DNA from: FEN-1088 sp031407985
Lineage (GTDB): Bacteria; Myxococcota_A; Polyangia; Fen-1088
Length of the DNA: 64,000 nt
Assembly: GCA_031407985.1 (NCBI GenBank)
Contig: JANOJB010000238.1
Span: 1-64,000, forward strand
Direction: 5' to 3'
In this document: positions 26,242 to 34,568 of the stretch, one piece after another
Layout of the letters: each line of letters opens with the position of its first letter
How positions within the stretch are numbered: position 1 is the first letter of the stretch
Program-made: the position numbers and the translations under genes
Notes under the pieces: model-generated
What the model was told of the DNA's origin: nothing
Databases searched by the model: none
Seen by the model: the letters and a program-made list of their open reading frames with translations, nothing else

Positions 26242-27479
26242 GCGCCCTGCCGGTGCGGCTCGGTCTACGTGAGAACCTGCCGCAGTTCTCCCTTCTGGTC
26301 CTGGTCAACGCGTTCGTCGGCGCGATGGTTGGGATGGAGCGAACCATCCTGCCGGCACTCGCCGAGCACGAATTCCAGATCGTCGCCAAGACGGCCGTGC
26401 TCTCGTTCATCGTCGTGTTCGGCGTCGCGAAGGCCGCAACCAACTATCTGGCGGGCCGGCTGTCCGACCGCATCGGCCGCAAGCGGGTCCTGGTCGCGGG
26501 CTGGTTGGTCGCGGTGCCCGTGCCGTTCATCCTGATGTGGGCACCGAGATGGACCTGGATCCTCGCCGCAAACGTTCTCTTGGGAGTCAGCCAGGGGCTG
26601 ACCTGGTCGACAACGGTGATCATGAAGATCGATCTCGCTGGCGCGCGGCACCGCGGGCTTGCCATGGGGCTGAACGAATTCGCCGGCTACCTGGCTGTAG
26701 CGGTGAGTGCGCTCGGCACCGGCTGGATCGCAGCGCGCTACGCGTTGCGACCGCAGCCGTTCTATCTGGGAGTCGGATACGTCGCCGCGGGCCTCGCGCT
26801 TTCAGTCCTGGCGGTCAGGGAGACGCGGCACCACGTCAGCGAGGAATCGAGGCTGCGCACGGCGTCGCGGGACCATGAGACATACACGCCACGTGAGGTC
26901 TTCTGGCGCACGACGTTCGCCGATCGGAATCTCTCCAGCGTGACGCAAGCGGGCCTCGTGAACAACCTCAACGACGGTATGGCCTGGGGTCTTTTCCCCT
27001 TGATATTCAGCGCCGGGGGAATGTCGCTGCCGCAGATAGCCGTGCTAGCCGCCCTTTACCCGGCGGTCTGGGGGCTCGCCCAATTGCTGACGGGTGCCTG
27101 GTCCGACCGGGTTGGTCGCAAGCGCCTCATCGTCGGTGGCATGTTCGTGCAGGCAGTCGGGATCGGGGTCGTCGGGCTTGCGAGCAGCTTTCGCGGTTTC
27201 GCACTGGGGGCGGTGCTGCTTGGGATCGGCACGGCCATGGTCTACCCGACGCTGCTGGCCGCCATCGGCGACGTGGCCCATCCGTCCTGGCGAGCCTCGT
27301 CGGTGGGTGTCTATCGTTTTTGGCGTGACCTTGGGTATGCCATCGGCGCGATCGTCGCGGGCGCCACCGCCGATGCTCTGGGCCTGCTGTCCGCCGTTTG
27401 GCTGATCGCCGCACTCACCTTCGCGTCGGGCCTCGTGGTCGCGTTACGCATGAAGGAGACGCACCACGCGGTTACCTGA
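26238..27479 (+). CDS. MFS transporter
   Basis: The 413-residue protein has about twelve predicted helices and the MFS loop 2-3 motif AGRLSDRIGRKRVL, repeated in the second half as GAWSDRVGRKRLI. The start overlaps the persulfide dioxygenase-like gene (ATGA), giving a three-gene operon with the ArsR-rhodanese regulator. The context suggests export of a sulfur oxyanion such as sulfite or thiosulfate, or of a toxic oxyanion; the sequence alone does not say which. Confidence 0.88.
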   Translation: MSALPVRLGLRENLPQFSLLVLVNAFVGAMVGMERTILPALAEHEFQIVAKTAVLSFIVVFGVAKAATNYLAGRLSDRIGRKRVLVAGWLVAVPVPFILMWAPRWTWILAANVLLGVSQGLTWSTTVIMKIDLAGARHRGLAMGLNEFAGYLAVAVSALGTGWIAARYALRPQPFYLGVGYVAAGLALSVLAVRETRHHVSEESRLRTASRDHETYTPREVFWRTTFADRNLSSVTQAGLVNNLNDGMAWGLFPLIFSAGGMSLPQIAVLAALYPAVWGLAQLLTGAWSDRVGRKRLIVGGMFVQAVGIGVVGLASSFRGFALGAVLLGIGTAMVYPTLLAAIGDVAHPSWRASSVGVYRFWRDLGYAIGAIVAGATADALGLLSAVWLIAALTFASGLVVALRMKETHHAVT

Positions 27480-27648
27480 AGCGGCGGGGGCAACTGTACC
27501 CGGCCGCTCCAGCCACCTATCTCGGTGCCGCACTGGGCGCCGGTTTTCTCATCGCCCGCCGACTTCAGCCGGTGGGAGGCGGCCTCCTGCACGGGCGGGC
27601 CGGCGTCCGCCTGGCACGAGGGGCGCGCGAAGGGCTCCCCGCGCCGCA

Positions 27649-27674
27649 TATAGTTGCGTACGCAACTATAGTTG
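27649..27674. promoter_or_regulatory. Overlapping perfect palindromes, MarR-type operator
   Basis: TATAGTTGCGT and its exact complement ACGCAACTATA form a 22-bp perfect palindrome at 27649-27670. A second, CAACTATAGTTG (27663-27674), overlaps it, so the AGTTG half-site occurs three times. The site ends 15 bases before the MarR start. Symmetry, length and position fit an autoregulatory MarR operator. Confidence 0.75.
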
Positions 27675-27689
27675 TCTAAACTGGGTCGC

Positions 27690-28214
27690 ATGCAGAAACA
27701 CGGGCCGCGTGCGTCGGGAAACGAAGATCCTGGCATGAAAGAGGTGCGCGCCGCGCCGGGTTCCCAACTGCGCGCGTGCATTCAGCGTTTTGTCCGCATA
27801 TTCGGTCTACTCACGGCCGATCAGACGCCGTGCGGGATCGCGCTTTCGCCCTCCTATGCCCACGCGCTTATGGTGTTGCTGGATCGGCAGCGGATCGATG
27901 ATCCGTGCGGTCAGCAGGACCTGGTCAAGGTGCTTGGGATCAACAAAAGCAACGTCGCGCGCCTGTGCGCCAAGATGGTCGAAGGCGGGCACGTCGTTCA
28001 GGGAGATTCGCCGACGGACGGTCGCGCGTGGACCCTTCGTTTGACGGCGTCCGGGCAACGGCTGGCGGCGCGTGTCGAGGAGGCCAGTCACACGCGGTTC
28101 GATCGCGTGCTGGCCGCTCTGCCGTCGCCTGGCGCCCGCAAATCGGTCATTCACGCGCTCGAAATGTTGAACGAAGCGATCGCGGCGACGCGAAGGCTGG
28201 AGGAGACCCGATGA
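27690..28214 (+). CDS. MarR-family transcriptional regulator
   Basis: The 174-residue protein has a winged helix-turn-helix (QQDLVKVLGINKSNVARLCA, MVEGGHVVQGDSPTDGRAW) with the beta-wing DGRAW typical of MarR. It starts at ATG 27690, preferred to TTG 27672, which would overlap the operator. An upstream palindrome suggests autoregulation. It overlaps the next gene (ATGA), a cytochrome-like lipoprotein that may be its regulated partner. MarR proteins respond to oxidants, phenolics or metals; the signal here is unknown. Confidence 0.87.
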   Translation: MQKHGPRASGNEDPGMKEVRAAPGSQLRACIQRFVRIFGLLTADQTPCGIALSPSYAHALMVLLDRQRIDDPCGQQDLVKVLGINKSNVARLCAKMVEGGHVVQGDSPTDGRAWTLRLTASGQRLAARVEEASHTRFDRVLAALPSPGARKSVIHALEMLNEAIAATRRLEETR

Positions 28215-28774
28215 TCCATCTCACGACCTTGCTCATGCTCGGCCTCCTAGCTCTCGGAGCCTGCAACCGCGCGCCGTCGCCTCTCAGTGCCGTGAAGGTT
28301 GCGCCCGTCGCTCCATCGCCGATCTGCGCGGCGCACGCCTCGCTCGACAGCCTGGATACGCGGATTGCCGTGCCGCTCCTGCCCATGATGGCGAACCATC
28401 AGAAACAGAGCATGCGGGACCACCTGTTGGCGGTCCAAGAGATCATTCTGGCGTCGGGACGTGACGACTTCGCGGAGATCGAGCGCGCAGCGGCCCGTAT
28501 TGGCTATTCACCACGGATGGGCCAGATGTGCACGCACATGGGCGCTGGAGCCAAGGGCTTCACGGAACAGGCGCTCGCGTTCCACCACACCGCGGACGCG
28601 ATCGGCGCGGCGGCGCGGCGGCGCGATAGGACGGCCGTGATGCACGCCCTCGGAACGACCTTGCAATCATGTACGGGCTGCCACGAGACGTTCCGCCAGC
28701 ATGTCGTCGATGAAGCCACGTGGACCGGGCTCACCTCGATGGCCGCCCCAATGCAGCACCGCCCCGGCGGATGA
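28211..28774 (+). CDS. c-type cytochrome lipoprotein (cytochrome c'-like)
   Basis: The 187-residue protein has a lipoprotein signal (MIHLTTLLMLGLLALGAC), a helical middle (MANHQKQSMRDHLLAVQEII) and a single haem-binding motif CTGCH near the C terminus. The helical build with a C-terminal haem motif resembles cytochrome c556/c' proteins. It would sit in the periplasm, held in a membrane. It is co-transcribed with a MarR regulator, so an oxidative or nitrosative response is possible. Electron-transfer partners are not evident nearby. Confidence 0.8.
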   Translation: MIHLTTLLMLGLLALGACNRAPSPLSAVKVAPVAPSPICAAHASLDSLDTRIAVPLLPMMANHQKQSMRDHLLAVQEIILASGRDDFAEIERAAARIGYSPRMGQMCTHMGAGAKGFTEQALAFHHTADAIGAAARRRDRTAVMHALGTTLQSCTGCHETFRQHVVDEATWTGLTSMAAPMQHRPGG

Positions 28775-29029
28775 CCGCGGAGGAGAGGAACCGCGTCCGT
28801 CGCCAGCACCAGCACGATGTCCTGGACGGCCGCCATCTGGCTGCGCGTCCAGAGCTTGGGCGACCACATCCAGTAGCCCTCACCCCGCCGCCGCTCTGCG
28901 AAAAAGGCCACGACGACCTCTCCAAATCGCCACGACGGAAGACCGCGCCTCCCGTCCCTCTCCACTTCCAACCTATGCCAGAGGCGGGGGCTTGCGGCAA
29001 GACCCGCGTCATGCCGCACAGTCTTCGCC

Positions 29030-30565
29030 ATGACAAACATGACAAGGCATGCGGTGGTGATCGCTGGAGGAGGTCCGACGGGGCTGATGTTGGCGGCCGA
29101 GCTCGCGTTGGCGCGCATCGACGTCGCCATTGTCGAGCGGCGCGCCAACCAAGACCTTCCAGGATCGCGCGCAGGCGGTCTGCACTCACGCACGATCGAG
29201 GTGCTCGATCAGCGGGGAGTTGCGGATCGCTTTCTCTCGCAGGGGAAGGTCATGCAGGTCGCGGGCTTCGCGATGAACCCTCTGGACATCAGTGATTTTC
29301 CGACTCGCCACAACTACGGCCTCGCGCTTTGGCAGGAAGGCATCGAGCGCATACTCGCCGCCTGGGTCGACGAGCTGGCGGTACCGATTTATCGCGGACG
29401 TGAGGTGACGGCCTTTACCCAGGACGACGCCGGCGTCGACATCGAGCTGTCCCCCTTCGGGGACTTCGCAGCGTCGGGGGACGGCCGAGCGTTGCGGGCG
29501 AAGTACCTCATCGGATGCGACGGTGGTCGCAGCTTGATCCGCAAGAAAGCCGGCATCGACTTCCCGGGCTGGGATCCGTCCGTCAGCTACTTGATTGCCG
29601 AGGTCGAGATGACCGGCGAGCCTTCGTTTGGCATCCGCCGTGATGACCGAGGCATCCACGGCCTCAGCAGACTCGAGGACGGGAAGCGGGTGCGGGTGCT
29701 GTCGACCGAGCAGCACGTGCGGCAAGGCGACCAGCCGACGCCGACATTGGGCGACCTTCGCGAGGCGCTCATCGCCGTCTACGGCACCGACTACGGCGTT
29801 CACAACGTCACGTGGCTCTCGAGGTTCACCGATACGACCCGGCAGGCGGCGTCCTACCGAGCCCGACGCGTGCTCTTGGCCGGCGACGCGGCGCACGTGC
29901 ACTCCCCGGCAGGGGGACAAGGACTCAATATCGGTGTCCAGGACGCCGTGAATTTGGGATGGAAGCTGGCCCAAGTGGTCAACGGCACATCGCCGGAGAG
30001 CCTGCTCGATACCTACCAGGCCGAGCGGCACCCGATCGGTGCGCGCGTGCTCAAGAGCACCATGGCGCAAACGGCGCTCAACCGCGGCGATGAACGAACG
30101 GCGGCCTTGCGCGAAACTATGTCCGAGCTGTTGAAGATGGACGAGCCCCGCAAGCGATATGCCGCGATGATATCCGGGCTCGACATTCGCTACGACCTTG
30201 GCACGGGACACCCGCTGCTGGGGCGCCGCATGCCCGATCTCGACCTGGTCACCGCCGACGGCCCACGGCGGGTGTTCACCCTGCTGCACGATGCCCGACC
30301 GGTCCTGCTCAATCTCGGTGAGCCCGGCGCCCTCGACATCGCGTCGTCTCCATGGGCGGATCGGGTTCAACGGATTGACGCTCGATACACTGGTGTGTGG
30401 GAGCTCCCAGTGGAGGGCGCGATCGCTGGTCCCACGGCCGTGTTGATTCGGCCCGATGGATACGTTGCGTGGGTGGGAGACGGCACGGACCAGGGCCTTC
30501 GTGACGCCCTAACCAGCTGGTTCGGGATAGCCCGTGTAGAAGGGGCCGTATGCGATCCGATCTGA
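29030..30565 (+). CDS. FAD-dependent aromatic monooxygenase
   Basis: The 511-residue flavoprotein has the FAD fingerprint VVIAGGGPTGLMLAAELA, the DG motif (YLIGCDGGRSLIRKKAGI) and the second FAD motif VLLAGDAAHVHSPAGGQGLN, all typical of p-hydroxybenzoate hydroxylase-like enzymes. The C-terminal 130 residues form the thioredoxin-like domain of the PgaE/RdmE subgroup. Such enzymes hydroxylate phenols or polyketides using NAD(P)H and O2. The start is ATG 29030 or 29039. It overlaps the following GH8 gene by 16 bases, although the two functions look unrelated. The substrate is unknown. Confidence 0.9.
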   Translation: MTNMTRHAVVIAGGGPTGLMLAAELALARIDVAIVERRANQDLPGSRAGGLHSRTIEVLDQRGVADRFLSQGKVMQVAGFAMNPLDISDFPTRHNYGLALWQEGIERILAAWVDELAVPIYRGREVTAFTQDDAGVDIELSPFGDFAASGDGRALRAKYLIGCDGGRSLIRKKAGIDFPGWDPSVSYLIAEVEMTGEPSFGIRRDDRGIHGLSRLEDGKRVRVLSTEQHVRQGDQPTPTLGDLREALIAVYGTDYGVHNVTWLSRFTDTTRQAASYRARRVLLAGDAAHVHSPAGGQGLNIGVQDAVNLGWKLAQVVNGTSPESLLDTYQAERHPIGARVLKSTMAQTALNRGDERTAALRETMSELLKMDEPRKRYAAMISGLDIRYDLGTGHPLLGRRMPDLDLVTADGPRRVFTLLHDARPVLLNLGEPGALDIASSPWADRVQRIDARYTGVWELPVEGAIAGPTAVLIRPDGYVAWVGDGTDQGLRDALTSWFGIARVEGAVCDPI

Positions 30566-31887
30566 AAGGCCGCGCCACGCGGAACCAGCGCCGTACCTTG
30601 CCGTTCACCCTACCAGCCTGGTTGTTGACGGCGACGCTGCTGTCCGCGTGCGCGGTGGTGACTGGGCGGCACCAGGCCAACGGGCGCGCGCCCGCCACGA
30701 CGCCGGCGTTTCCATTCGCACGGCACCTTCGGCCGTATCACGCCGTCGGTGTCATCAAACCAAACCACGTTGGGCCCGCGCAGCTGGACGCGGCGACCGC
30801 CGCCACCTACGACGCCTGGAAAGCGCGCTACGTGGAACCGGCGTGCGATCCGGGCGACTACCGCGTCAAGAGCATTCCGGCGACGAAGGCCCACACGGTC
30901 TCCGAGGCGCACGGCTATGGAATGATGGCGGCCGTGCTGATGGCGGGGCACGATCCCAACGCGCGCGCGCTTTTCGACGGGTTTCATCGCTACTACCGGC
31001 GGCATCCGACGTTGTCCAACGCCAGGCTGATGGCGTGGGCGCAAGGCGCCGATTGCCGCAACGTCGGCGGATCGAACTCCGCCACCGACGGCGATCTGGA
31101 TATCGCGTATGCGCTGCTGCTGGCGGACAAGCAATGGGGCAGCGGGGGCGAGATCGACTATGGGGACGCGGCGCGTGCGATCCTGGCGGCCATCTTGAAA
31201 GCGGAGGTGACGCCCGCGGGCACGCTGCTGGTGGGTGACTGGGTGTCCGATCCCCGTGGCCGCCGTTATCGTTCCACACGCGGATCGGACTTCATTCCCG
31301 AGCACTTTCGCGCCTTCGGAAGGGCTGCCGACAAGGCCGACAAAGAACGCTGGCAGTCGGTCCTGGCCAAGACCTACTCCCTCACCAGCACGTTGCAATC
31401 CCGGTTCGCGCCCGCCACGGGCCTGCTGCCGGACTTCATCGAGGAGGCCACGGGTGAATCGCCACGGCCCGCGCCCCCCATGTTTCTCGAGAAGACGAGC
31501 GACGGCCAATTTTCATGGAACGCTTGCCGGGTTCCGTGGCGCATTTCGACCGACTACCTGATGGCGGGAGAATTCCGCGCCCAGGCGGCCATGCAAAAGC
31601 TGAACGCCTGGCTTCGCGGCAAGACCGGGGACGATCCCGCTAAGATCGTCGACGGGTATGCGCTGGACGGCTCCGACGCGGCCCAGCCTGGCGCCACGCC
31701 GCCGTCGCTGGCGTTCGTCGCCCCGTTCATGGTGAGTGCGATGATCGAGCCCCAGACGGGCACCAATCAGCCCTGGCTGAACGCTCTATGGGACGAGGTC
31801 TCGGGCCGCCCTGCCAACGAGTACTACGGCGACAGCATCAAGCTATTCGCCATGATTCTCGCTTCGGGAAACTGGTGGACGCCCTGA
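30550..31887 (+). CDS. Glycoside hydrolase family 8 lipoprotein
   Basis: The 445-residue protein has a signal peptide with lipobox LLSAC near residue 34, then the GH8 (alpha/alpha)6 barrel. TVSEAHGYGMMAAVLMAG contains the catalytic acid Glu, and SATDGDLDIAYALLLAD contains the second acidic site. GH8 enzymes cut beta-1,4 glucans, chitosan or xylan. It may be an envelope-bound glucanase for degrading external polysaccharide or for modifying the organism's own exopolysaccharide. No cellulose synthase genes are nearby. A short tandem repeat follows the stop. Confidence 0.88.
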   Translation: MRSDLKGRATRNQRRTLPFTLPAWLLTATLLSACAVVTGRHQANGRAPATTPAFPFARHLRPYHAVGVIKPNHVGPAQLDAATAATYDAWKARYVEPACDPGDYRVKSIPATKAHTVSEAHGYGMMAAVLMAGHDPNARALFDGFHRYYRRHPTLSNARLMAWAQGADCRNVGGSNSATDGDLDIAYALLLADKQWGSGGEIDYGDAARAILAAILKAEVTPAGTLLVGDWVSDPRGRRYRSTRGSDFIPEHFRAFGRAADKADKERWQSVLAKTYSLTSTLQSRFAPATGLLPDFIEEATGESPRPAPPMFLEKTSDGQFSWNACRVPWRISTDYLMAGEFRAQAAMQKLNAWLRGKTGDDPAKIVDGYALDGSDAAQPGATPPSLAFVAPFMVSAMIEPQTGTNQPWLNALWDEVSGRPANEYYGDSIKLFAMILASGNWWTP

Positions 31888-31964
31888 TTCACGGCGTGAA
31901 GTACCCAATCCTGCCGGCATCGGTCTCGGAGTGCGCGGGAGAGTAGACGCTCGCTGCCATGCCA

Positions 31965-31998
31965 GGCGCGGCGACGTCGTTGGCGCGGCGACATCGTT
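31965..31998. repeat. 17-bp tandem direct repeat
   Basis: GGCGCGGCGACGTCGTT is repeated once directly (GGCGCGGCGACATCGTT) with one mismatch. It sits in the 112-base gap between the convergent GH8 and lectin genes. No terminator hairpin with a T-tract is evident there. Confidence 0.7.
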
Positions 31999-31999
31999 C

Positions 32000-32722
32000 T
32001 CAGGACGGAGGAACCGGCTCCGGCGCGGCCTTGCGCTTGCCCTTGCCCGCTTTCGCCTTGACCTTGCCCCCCGCGGCTGCGCCACTTGCGCCACCCTGAC
32101 CTTGCTCACCCTTCCCGCCGGCCTCGACGGATGCGGCGGGTTCGACCAGCTTGAACCGCTGGTTGTCGGCGGCATGCCAGCTGAACTGGTTGACGGGCGC
32201 GCCATTCACGACGACTCCCCCTTCGATGTCCATGACCTTGCCGCTGTGACGCGCGACCAGACGCAGAGTCCCGACGCCACCGTCGGCCAGAATCCATTGC
32301 TGATTCGGACCTCCGTTGCAGGTGAACTGTTGTACGTGCGCGCCTTCGCCTAGCGATAGCGCCTCGACGTCCAGACACTTGTTGCTCTGAACGTTGACGA
32401 AGGTGTGATAGCCGCCTGATACAGGTGTCACCTTGAACTGTTGCGCCTTGCTGCCGTCACAGGGCGCAATCACGGCGCGAGCGTGGTCCGTAGCGTTTCC
32501 GCCCGCGAATAACACGCACTTGGCACCCGCGGGTACAAAAAGGGCGTAGGGCACATCGGCGTTGATGGTCAGTGCCGCGCGGGCGGGCTCGGGTGGCAGA
32601 CTGACCGGCGCGGGCGTGGGCGCGGGGGCGGGGGCGGGCGGGGCTTCTTCGCGCGTCACACAGGCATCCGCGCCCGCCAGCGCCAGAACCAACAGGCCGA
32701 CGCGTCGAATTGTCTGGGACAT
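32000..32722 (-). CDS. Ricin-type beta-trefoil lectin lipoprotein
   Basis: After a signal peptide with lipobox AGADAC and a Pro/Ala linker (PPAPAPAPTPAP) comes one ricin-B beta-trefoil of about 125 residues, with the QxW-type repeats QQFKV, QQWIL and QRFKL and KCLDVEALSLGEGA. Ricin lectins bind sugars such as galactose or xylan. The C terminus is a Gly/Lys/Ala-rich basic tail (KVKAKAGKGKRKAAP). ATG 32722 was chosen because GGAG lies 6 bases upstream; 32728 is the alternative. It is probably surface exposed. It is convergent with the GH8 gene and not in an operon. Confidence 0.82.
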   Translation of the reverse strand: MSQTIRRVGLLVLALAGADACVTREEAPPAPAPAPTPAPVSLPPEPARAALTINADVPYALFVPAGAKCVLFAGGNATDHARAVIAPCDGSKAQQFKVTPVSGGYHTFVNVQSNKCLDVEALSLGEGAHVQQFTCNGGPNQQWILADGGVGTLRLVARHSGKVMDIEGGVVVNGAPVNQFSWHAADNQRFKLVEPAASVEAGGKGEQGQGGASGAAAGGKVKAKAGKGKRKAAPEPVPPS

Positions 32723-32887
32723 CGCCATCTCCGGTTGAAGTAAAGAGAACCGCAGAGTGCCTTGACCATGGGCGAAGTCAAGCCGGGGGGGGCCGGACGG
32801 TATCTACGTCACGTGCCGCAAATCGTCCCGACGCCTTATCGCTCGCGTACAGAAGGCCTGGTCCGTGCGATCGCGTAGGCTTACGGC

Positions 32888-34474
32888 ATGGTGTCGCGGA
32901 GACCGACCACGAATGTCCTTGAACAGGCGCTGAGGCATTTCCGCGGCGAACTGACGGTGGCGGACGCCTCCGCCAAGAGCGGACTGCCGCTGGATTCCGC
33001 GCAGGACGCGCTTCGAACCCTGGCCGTCGAATGCGGCGGCCACCTGGCGGCGACTGACAAGGGCGAGCTGATCTATTCCTTCCCGAATGGGTTGGTGAGG
33101 CCGAAGGAAACGCGACTGCTTCGCCGGATCGCAACGTCCGTGGCGAAACTGGCCATGGGGGGTATCCGACTGTTGGTACGCGCGTGGGTATCGGTCGTTC
33201 TGGTCGGCTACGCGCTGGTGTTCTTGGTGATCCTGCTGGGCCTGGCGCTGCGTGGAGGAGACGACAGGGACGGCGACGTGGGGAGCGGACTGGGCACCGT
33301 ACTCAGAATCATCGCGGAGGCGTTCTTCTGGACGTTTCATCCTTTTTCGGTGATGTCCATCGGCAGGGAGCCCCTGTGGATGCATCAGCAAGCCCGTCGG
33401 AACAAGCTGCCGTTTTACGAACGGGTGAACCGGTTTGTGTTCGGTCCCCGCAAGGTGCTGCCCGACCCGCGCGAACAGGAACGGACCATCGTCGGCGAAA
33501 TTCGCCGGCAAAAAGGCCGCGTCGCGCCGTCCGACATCGTGCGGGTGACCGGCATGTCCCGGCAGGAGGCCGAGCGGCTGCTGCTTCGCCTGGTGGTCGA
33601 CTATCAGGGCGACATCACCGTCAGCGACGACGGCGCCATTTTGTACAACTTCGTGGAATTGCGGACGACCACAAGCGATCGCGCGCACCCGAACGTGCCG
33701 CCGTCGCCGGTTTGGAACCACCGCGTCGAATTGGCGCCGCTGACCGGAAACAGTGGCGGCTGGAATCTGCTGTTTGTCCTCATAAACGGCTTCAATCTGG
33801 CGGCCAGTGGGGTGGCGCTGGCCAAGGGGCTGACCCTGGAAAGATTGACCGAGGTTTTCTCGCGCATGATCGCGCGCGATCCCGATCTGCTGCTGGTGCC
33901 CTTGCCTCCCATCGAGGGGATCCCGTTGGTGCTCGGCGCGATTCCATTCGCCTTTTCAGTCGCGTTGTTTGCCCTGCCGCTGGTGCGTCTTCTTTATCGG
34001 CCGCGCGAAGGCCATCGCGTGGCCCGTGAAAACGGCTGGCGAGCCGTACTTCGTCAGGTGCTGGCCACCGAGGTGCCGGGACGTCGCATGGAATACACGC
34101 CGGAAGAACTGGGCAGGGCCTGGGCAACGGCGGCGGGACGACCAGCCACCGAGATCGAGTTGCGCGCCGCGGTCCTGGACCTGGGCGGCGAGGTCGACCT
34201 GCGTGCCCACGGAACCCTGGTCTACAAGTTCGACGTTGTCTCGCGCGAGCTTGAGGCGCTGCTGACCGCGCGCGCGGGCGCCACGAACGAAGAGGCGGCG
34301 CCCGGGAAGGTCGTGTTTGCCTCAGCGGACGAAGGACATGGCATTCGTGACGACGACGGTGGGACCCGCGACGCTCCGGATGAAGGTCCACCCGCGCGAC
34401 TGCTCGAAGAACCGAGGCAGCCACTTGAATTTGTCGATCAGCTTCTGGAAGAGGCCAGACGCCGGCGGAGATAG
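32888..34474 (+). CDS. Membrane protein with three repeated winged-helix-like modules
   Basis: I do not recognise the family with certainty. The 528-residue protein contains three similar modules of about 70 residues at roughly 10-75, 195-260 and 385-455. Each ends in a beta-hairpin of one pattern: GHLAATDKGELIYSFP, GDITVSDDGAILYNF, GEVDLRAHGTLVYKF. Helical segments before each hairpin look like winged helices. Two hydrophobic regions (near 100-125 and 345-370) anchor it in the membrane. The modules probably face the cytoplasm and may bind nucleic acid or protein. The acidic C-terminal tail is disordered. It is divergent from the lectin gene. Confidence 0.75.
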   Translation: MVSRRPTTNVLEQALRHFRGELTVADASAKSGLPLDSAQDALRTLAVECGGHLAATDKGELIYSFPNGLVRPKETRLLRRIATSVAKLAMGGIRLLVRAWVSVVLVGYALVFLVILLGLALRGGDDRDGDVGSGLGTVLRIIAEAFFWTFHPFSVMSIGREPLWMHQQARRNKLPFYERVNRFVFGPRKVLPDPREQERTIVGEIRRQKGRVAPSDIVRVTGMSRQEAERLLLRLVVDYQGDITVSDDGAILYNFVELRTTTSDRAHPNVPPSPVWNHRVELAPLTGNSGGWNLLFVLINGFNLAASGVALAKGLTLERLTEVFSRMIARDPDLLLVPLPPIEGIPLVLGAIPFAFSVALFALPLVRLLYRPREGHRVARENGWRAVLRQVLATEVPGRRMEYTPEELGRAWATAAGRPATEIELRAAVLDLGGEVDLRAHGTLVYKFDVVSRELEALLTARAGATNEEAAPGKVVFASADEGHGIRDDDGGTRDAPDEGPPARLLEEPRQPLEFVDQLLEEARRRRR

Positions 34475-34477
34475 GGC

Positions 34478-34513
34478 GGCATCCGGCTGTGGCATCCGGC
34501 TGTGGCATCCGGC
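34478..34513. repeat. 13-bp tandem repeat, 2.8 copies
   Basis: GGCATCCGGCTGT is repeated twice in full and followed by GGCATCCGGC, starting 3 bases after the stop of the three-module membrane protein. The next start codon is at 34569. The repeat may be a slippage product; no function is evident. Confidence 0.85.
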
Positions 34514-34568
34514 GAAAACCTCGACTACTGTGGCGAGGCCAACACCTTAAGGCCGGAGAGACATCGCG

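Noticed and set aside
28504..29193. Minus-strand frame covering the gap before the FAD monooxygenase
   Set aside because: No domain or ribosome site; most of it mirrors genes on the other strand. The 255-base gap itself shows nothing clear.
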